The notes under the pieces: model-generated
What the model saw: the letters and a program-made list of their open reading frames with translations, nothing else
The model's database searches: none
Told to the model about the DNA's origin: nothing
Source: Zeimonas sp937903095
GTDB lineage: Bacteria > Pseudomonadota > Gammaproteobacteria > Burkholderiales > Burkholderiaceae_E
DNA length: 9,280 nucleotides
Direction: 5' to 3'
NCBI GenBank assembly: GCA_937903095.1
Contig: CALCZN010000060.1
Coordinates: forward strand, 1 to 9,280
Part shown: one piece after another, positions 5,471 to 9,280 of the stretch
Layout: each line of letters starts with the position of its first letter
How positions within the stretch are numbered: position 1 is the first letter of the stretch
Translations under genes and position numbers: made by a program

Positions 5471-6978
5471 GCGGAAACCGGTTGTGCGATCCGGCGATCG
5501 AGCGCCTCGCGCACGCGTCGCCCGGCCTCGGTTGCGTCGTCTCGCTCGAGATCGACGAAAACCGGACGGCATTCGTGTGCGGCGAGCAGCCGCTTCCAGG
5601 CCTGCCGGCGCTCGTCGCGCCGGCGCAGCGACACCGGATCGCTGCCGCCGAAGCGCGAAGCGAAAGCCGACTCGTCGACCAGTGCGAGCAGCTCGCTGCC
5701 GGGCGGCCGGCAGGCAAGCACGCGCGCGAGGAACACGCCGTGCGTTTCGGCCTCCGGCGTCGCGCTGGCCGAGAAGAGGGCGACGACGACAGCCGTGGCG
5801 GGCGTCGAAGCGAGCGCGCCGTCGACGCTTTCCTCGTCGCCGTAGTCTGTCGCCGGCGCGACGACGAGCTTCAGCGTCGGCCCGAACACCGCGCCCAGCA
5901 CGGCGCGCAGCGTCAGTGTCGCCTGCGGCGACGGGACGAAATGGCAGGGCAGCACGAGCACGAGCGCCGCTTCGCCCGAATGCTCGCGCAGCAGCGACGC
6001 GAAATAGCGGTCGGCGGCGGGCAGCGGAAAGGAGCGCGCCAGCCGGTGCTCGAGCGCGCGGTCGTACAGCGCGAGCAGCGCGCGCGGAACGACAACGACC
6101 AGCGCGACCATCAGCGCGTACAGGTGGATCCACGGCGCTGCGCGTTCGCCGCCGGTTTCCGGAAAGCGCATGGCTTCCAGTCGCGCGACGTCCGGCAGCG
6201 GGATTCCGGTGAGCAGCGACGCCGGCTTCAGCACGAAGCCGAGCACCGCGTGCATCGCGTTCGCGTCGAGGAAGGTGCTCTCCCATCCGGCGCGATATTC
6301 GAAGACGAGGCCGCGCACGTACAGGCCGGCGAGCGCGCCCAGCGCGAAGGCGATCGCCGAGACGTGCAGCACGCGCGCGACGCGCGCCGCGGTGAGCCGC
6401 GCGCTCGCCTTCGTCCAGTCGGCGGCGAAGCGGGCGATGACGGCGCGTCGCGCGCGCCTGCGCCCGCTCGCGTCGTCGGCATCGTCGGCGGTCCGGTCGC
6501 GCCCCGGAACGATCGCGCGCTGCGCCACGCGAGCGATCGCACGCGCGATGGCCCCGCGCTGCGGATGCCCGCTGCGACGAAGCAGCGCGTGCACGGCGAT
6601 CGACAGGTAGACGACGAGGTTCCACGCCATGACGGCCAGCAGCGGCGGGGCGAGCACGTTCACCTGCCGCGACGGCCCGATCGCATCGGTGGCCAGCCCT
6701 GCCGCCAGTGCGATCGCCGGCAGCGCCCAGCCGAACCACGGGCGCCAGTCGGTGCCGCGCTGCGCGCGGCGGACGATCGCTTCGCGCGTGCCGAGCCGTT
6801 CGAGCGCGAGCTGCGCGCGGCGCGCGACGAAACGCTCGCCGGCGGCGCTCGCGCCTTCGACCTCGGCGGCCGCGCGGCTCGCCCACGCGCGATCGTCGTC
6901 GGTCCATCGGACGACGTCGGCCGGGGCGAGTTCGAATGCGCGCAGCAGCAGCGCGTTGCGGGCTTCGGATTCGGTCAT
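5467..6978 (-). CDS. DUF2868 family membrane protein
   Basis: A 503-residue protein of the DUF2868 family, function unknown. The N-terminus (8-62) has the family pattern L-L-R-A-F-E, W-T-D-D-D-R-A-W-A-S-R-A-A and G-E-R-F-V-A-R-R-A-Q-L-A-L-E-R-L. Four hydrophobic segments follow: about 82-100, 107-133, 204-225 and 286-305. A charged stretch with D-D-A-D-D-A and R-R-R-A-R-R lies at 164-179. The part after 310 alternates strands and helices: A-A-L-V-L-V-L-P (337-344), L-K-L-V-V-A-P (369-375), A-V-V-V-A-L-F-S-A-S (396-405), L-L-A-L-V-D-E-S (430-437) and R-P-V-F-V-D-L (471-477). This resembles a Rossmann or GTPase-like domain without a P-loop (inference). The ATG at 6978 has only a weak GGGC-like RBS. 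It is the first gene of the two-gene unit with the DUF3482 GTPase (4-nt overlap), transcribed away from the glycosyltransferase gene to the right. Family assignment is solid; role unknown. Confidence 0.92.
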   Translation of the reverse strand: MTESEARNALLLRAFELAPADVVRWTDDDRAWASRAAAEVEGASAAGERFVARRAQLALERLGTREAIVRRAQRGTDWRPWFGWALPAIALAAGLATDAIGPSRQVNVLAPPLLAVMAWNLVVYLSIAVHALLRRSGHPQRGAIARAIARVAQRAIVPGRDRTADDADDASGRRRARRAVIARFAADWTKASARLTAARVARVLHVSAIAFALGALAGLYVRGLVFEYRAGWESTFLDANAMHAVLGFVLKPASLLTGIPLPDVARLEAMRFPETGGERAAPWIHLYALMVALVVVVPRALLALYDRALEHRLARSFPLPAADRYFASLLREHSGEAALVLVLPCHFVPSPQATLTLRAVLGAVFGPTLKLVVAPATDYGDEESVDGALASTPATAVVVALFSASATPEAETHGVFLARVLACRPPGSELLALVDESAFASRFGGSDPVSLRRRDERRQAWKRLLAAHECRPVFVDLERDDATEAGRRVREALDRRIAQPVSA

Positions 6979-7023
6979 TCACGTTGCCCGACGCATGTGC
7001 CGCCGGGCCGAAGGCTCCATCGT

Positions 7024-7048
7024 AGCCGGCATTCCCGTTGCGCCGGCT
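7024..7048. repeat. Inverted repeat in the divergent intergenic region
   Basis: AGCCGGC (7024-7030) and GCCGGCT (7042-7048) form a 7-bp inverted repeat with an 11-nt spacer, between the divergent DUF2868 gene (start 6978) and the DUF4254-glycosyltransferase gene (start near 7104). It may be an operator shared by both genes or a hairpin. The whole 125-bp gap shows no convincing -35/-10 pair on either strand; CATATT at 7082-7087 is the only AT-rich hexamer. Confidence 0.3.
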
Positions 7049-7103
7049 GCGGCTGGCACTGCGATTGCAGCATGCAGTCGCCATATTCCCGAAAGCCGCC
7101 TGC

Positions 7104-8618
7104 GTGTCTTCCCCCGCCCGATCGTCTCCGCGCTGCGCGCCGCAGCCGCTGTTGCGCGCGCAGCAGATCCTCGACTGGCACGATGCCTTTCTTCACGGCC
7201 GCGCGCCTCGGCCGCCGGCCGGCGATGCCTGGCAATGGATCGGCGGGAACCACCGCAGCAACGTCGCGCTGTGGGGCGAGGAGGACAAGGCGCGCCGCAC
7301 CGACGTCGCCGATTCGGCGATCGCCGCCTGCAAGCGGCGGATCGACGGGCTGAACCAGCGGCGAAACGACGCGGTCGAGAAGCTCGACGAAGCGATCCAT
7401 GCGTGGCTGCAGGAAGTGCGTTGCGGGCAGCCGCCCGAAACGGAACAGTCGGCCGCGTTGTCCAGCGAGACGCCGGGCGCGATGATCGACCGCCTGTCGA
7501 TCCTTGCGCTGAAGGTCCATCACATGCGCATCCAGGCGCAGCGAGAGGACGAAGACGATGCGCACCGCGCCCGCTGCGCCGCGCGACTCGAAGTGCTGAT
7601 CGAGCAGCGCGGCGACCTTGCCGCGTGCCTCGATGCGCTGCTCGCCGGCCTGCCGGAAGGCCGTACGCGCTTTCGCGTCTACCGGCAGTTCAAGATGTAC
7701 AACGACCCGCGGCTGAACCCCGAGCTGTATCGGAGGGCCCGGGATCGCGCGCAAGGCGACGGGGCGGCGGCGCAGTCAGCGGCGCAATCAGCGGCGAACG
7801 GCGAAGCCGGCACCGACCTGCTCGTCGACGTCCTCGTGCCGACCTGCGATCGCCCCGCCGCACTGGCGGTAACGCTCACCTCGCTGCTGGCGCAGACCTT
7901 CTCGCCGCTTCGCATCGTCGTCTCCGACCAGGGCGAGACGTACCCGGTCGAGGCGCAGCGCGAGACGCAGGCGGTGGTGCGCGTCCTGCGCGCACGAGGA
8001 CATCGCGTGGAGATCCTGCGTCACCTGCCGCGGCGCGGCCTCGCGGAGCAACGGTATTTCCTGCTCGGACAGTCGCACGCGCCGCACGTGCTGTTCCTCG
8101 ACGACGACGTCGTCGTCGAGCCCGATCTCGTTGCGCGCCTGTATGCGACCCTCGTCGAACAGCGCTGCGGCTTCGTCGGCAGCGCACTGATCGGGCTGGG
8201 CTTTGCCGGCGACCGGCGGCCGCAGGAGGAGGCGATCGAGTTCTGGGAGGGGCCGGTCGAGCCGGAAGCGGTCACGCCCGACAGCCCGGCCTGGCAACGG
8301 CATCGCCTGCACAGCGCGGCGAACCTGTGGCATCTGCAGACGCGCCTGGCGCTCGATGCCCGGCGCCAGCGCTTGTATCGCGTGGCCTGGGTGGGCGGCT
8401 GCGTGCTGTTCGATGCGCAGAAGCTGCGCGAGGCGGGCGGCTTCGAATTCTGGCCCGAGCTTCCCGCCGAGCATTGCGGAGAGGACGTTCTCGCCCAGTT
8501 GCGCGTGATGAAGCGTTTCGGCGGCTGCGCGATCATTCCTTCCGGCGCGTATCACCAGGAGCTGCCCACTACGGTGCCCCGGCGTGAATTCGATGCGCCG
8601 CGCCTGCTTTCCGCCTGA
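7104..8618 (+). CDS. Two-domain protein: DUF4254 fused to a GT-A (family 2-like) glycosyltransferase
   Basis: About 504 residues from the GTG at 7104. Residues 16-211 are a DUF4254 domain: LLRAQQILDWHDAF (16-29), N-H-R-S-N-V-A-L-W-G-E-E-D-K-A-R-R (49-65), K-R-R-I-D-G-L-N-Q-R-R-N-D (77-89), S-E-T-P-G-A-M-I-D-R-L-S-I-L-A-L-K (121-137) and F-K-M-Y-N-D-P-R-L-N-P-E-L-Y (196-209). After an Ala/Gln/Ser linker comes a GT-A fold: V-D-V-L-V-P-T-C-D-R-P (241-251), D-Q-G-E (275-278), the metal-site motif L-D-D-D-V (332-336), G-G-C-V-L-F-D (431-437) and the G-E-D (459-461) typical of family 2 catalytic regions. The enzyme would transfer a sugar to a surface glycan; donor and acceptor are unknown. DUF4254 proteins usually occur as separate genes next to glycosyltransferases, so the fusion is notable. 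The start is uncertain: the frame opens at a TTG at 7038, and neither start has a good RBS. The 3' end overlaps the GT9 gene by 50 bp tail to tail. Confidence 0.88.
   Translation: MSSPARSSPRCAPQPLLRAQQILDWHDAFLHGRAPRPPAGDAWQWIGGNHRSNVALWGEEDKARRTDVADSAIAACKRRIDGLNQRRNDAVEKLDEAIHAWLQEVRCGQPPETEQSAALSSETPGAMIDRLSILALKVHHMRIQAQREDEDDAHRARCAARLEVLIEQRGDLAACLDALLAGLPEGRTRFRVYRQFKMYNDPRLNPELYRRARDRAQGDGAAAQSAAQSAANGEAGTDLLVDVLVPTCDRPAALAVTLTSLLAQTFSPLRIVVSDQGETYPVEAQRETQAVVRVLRARGHRVEILRHLPRRGLAEQRYFLLGQSHAPHVLFLDDDVVVEPDLVARLYATLVEQRCGFVGSALIGLGFAGDRRPQEEAIEFWEGPVEPEAVTPDSPAWQRHRLHSAANLWHLQTRLALDARRQRLYRVAWVGGCVLFDAQKLREAGGFEFWPELPAEHCGEDVLAQLRVMKRFGGCAIIPSGAYHQELPTTVPRREFDAPRLLSA
7767..7798 (+). 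repeat. 12-bp tandem repeat in the interdomain linker
   Basis: GCGGCGCAGTCA, then GCGGCGCAATCA, then a partial GCGGCGAA, about 2.7 copies with one mismatch between the two full units. It encodes A-A-Q-S repeated, in the flexible linker between the DUF4254 and glycosyltransferase domains. Being a multiple of 3, copy changes would keep the frame and only alter linker length. Confidence 0.7.
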
Positions 8619-9280
8619 GGACGACGTCCGCCGCTTCGCCGGTCGGGCTCGACAGCAACTCCTTCGCCTGGGACACGACCGCTTGCGGTGCGCCGTTGCC
8701 GTCGCCTGCCAGCACGGCGCGGTGCAACGCCGCATCGAGCGGCGCCCAGCGTTGCGGGTCGGAATGGCTGAACACGACCACCGACGGAACGCGCAGCGCC
8801 GCTGCCAGGTGCGAGACGCCGGTATCGTTGGAAACGAGCAGCCTCGCATCGGCGATCAGCGCCGCGAGTGCGCCGAAGGAGATCGGCGCTGCCGCATCGA
8901 TGGCGGGCGTCCGCATCCGTGAGCGCAGGCTCGCGCTCAGTTCGCGTTCGTGCTCCGAGCCGGTGACGACGATCGGCAGTCCCGAGGCGTCGTGCAGCGC
9001 ATCGGCGACCGCCGCGAAATGCTCGGGCGGCCAGCACCGATCCGCCGAGCGCGCGCCGGGGTGGATGCAGATGTAGTTGCCGGGCGTCAGGTGCTGCGCC
9101 AGTCCGCTGGCGTGCAGTTCCTCCCGGTCGGCGGGAAGCAGCGGGAACTCGAGCGACTCGTCGCGCGACGCGCAACCGAGGAATCGCGTCAATGCGAGCA
9201 GGCGGCGCACCTCGTGCCCTCGTTGCGGATAACGAAGCCACGCATTGCCGGGACGCTCGTCGTCGTCGCTTCCGTCGCGC
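8569..9280 (-). CDS. Glycosyltransferase family 9 (heptosyltransferase-like), N-terminus beyond window
   Basis: The 236 visible residues are the C-terminal two thirds of a GT9 enzyme. This family transfers ADP-heptose or related sugars onto LPS core or other glycans. Family motifs are clear: N-A-W-L-R-Y-P near the visible start, I-C-I-H-P-G-A-R followed by C-W-P-P-E-H-F-A (the usual H-P-G ... R-W-P-x-E-x-F), a V-V-T-G-S-E-H-E strand, and L-L-V-S-N-D-T-G-V-S-H-L-A-A-A-L followed by S-V-V-V-F-S-H-S-D-P-Q-R-W-A-P, which carries the nucleotide-sugar binding D-T-G-x-x-H. The frame is open to the right edge. A GTG at 9210 is internal: conserved residues lie upstream of it, so the real start is outside the window. 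The stop is TAG at 8569-8571, inside the 3' end of the plus-strand glycosyltransferase gene. Which heptose or sugar it uses cannot be told. Confidence 0.92.
   Translation of the reverse strand, partial: RDGSDDDERPGNAWLRYPQRGHEVRRLLALTRFLGCASRDESLEFPLLPADREELHASGLAQHLTPGNYICIHPGARSADRCWPPEHFAAVADALHDASGLPIVVTGSEHERELSASLRSRMRTPAIDAAAPISFGALAALIADARLLVSNDTGVSHLAAALRVPSVVVFSHSDPQRWAPLDAALHRAVLAGDGNGAPQAVVSQAKELLSSPTGEAADVVLRRKAGAAHRIHAGAP

Noticed and set aside
3378..5717. 779-codon minus-strand frame containing the MliC-like protein
   Set aside because: Only the last 126 codons look like a protein, with a signal peptide and a proper RBS at 3758. The upstream part is an out-of-frame reading of the GTPase gene.
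3968..5845. Plus-strand open frame of 625 codons opposite the GTPase gene
   Set aside because: Low-complexity Arg/Ala/Val-rich product, antisense to a gene with clear G1 and G3 motifs. Typical of high-GC codon position bias.
5482..8587. Plus-strand open frames of 623 and 652 codons (5482-7353 and 6629-8587)
   Set aside because: They run across the DUF2868 gene, the divergent gap and the glycosyltransferase gene in other frames, with Arg-rich meaningless products.

Overview
The window is uniformly GC-rich DNA from a Gram-negative bacterium, most likely a betaproteobacterium (Burkholderiales-like). This rests on gene content rather than any rRNA or marker gene: a Liv-type branched-chain amino acid ABC transporter, a DUF2868/DUF3482 membrane protein plus GTPase pair, a DUF4254 domain and a GT9 heptosyltransferase-type enzyme. 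I see no RNA genes, insertion sequences, CRISPR arrays, attachment sites or phage genes. No gap between genes exceeds about 200 bases. Gene names follow family recognition from the translated sequence; no database search was possible.

Left part (1-3283, all minus strand, read right to left): livG-like ATPase, livH-like permease, livM-like permease, then a periplasmic substrate-binding protein cut off by the window edge. The genes overlap by 4 nt or are separated by 28 and 49 nt, so they look like one operon. The livG, livH and livM starts appear to be TTG, GTG and TTG. The binding protein has ATG and a near-perfect Shine-Dalgarno. The partner ATPase livF is not in the window and would be expected further left.

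Middle part (3378-6978, minus strand): a small secreted protein resembling the MliC/PliC lysozyme inhibitors, with its own candidate -10 element and RBS. Upstream of it is a two-gene unit in which a DUF2868 membrane protein (5467-6978) overlaps a DUF3482-type GTPase (3956-5470) by ATGA. This pair is conserved but functionally uncharacterised as far as I know, and it is the best candidate here for an undescribed system.

Right part (7104-9280): a plus-strand gene reading away from the DUF2868 gene across a short divergent gap. It encodes an unusual two-domain protein, DUF4254 followed by a GT-A (family 2-like) glycosyltransferase. Its 3' end overlaps by 50 bp, tail to tail, a minus-strand GT9/heptosyltransferase gene that runs off the right edge. 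Together these two suggest a surface glycan (LPS or capsule) locus.
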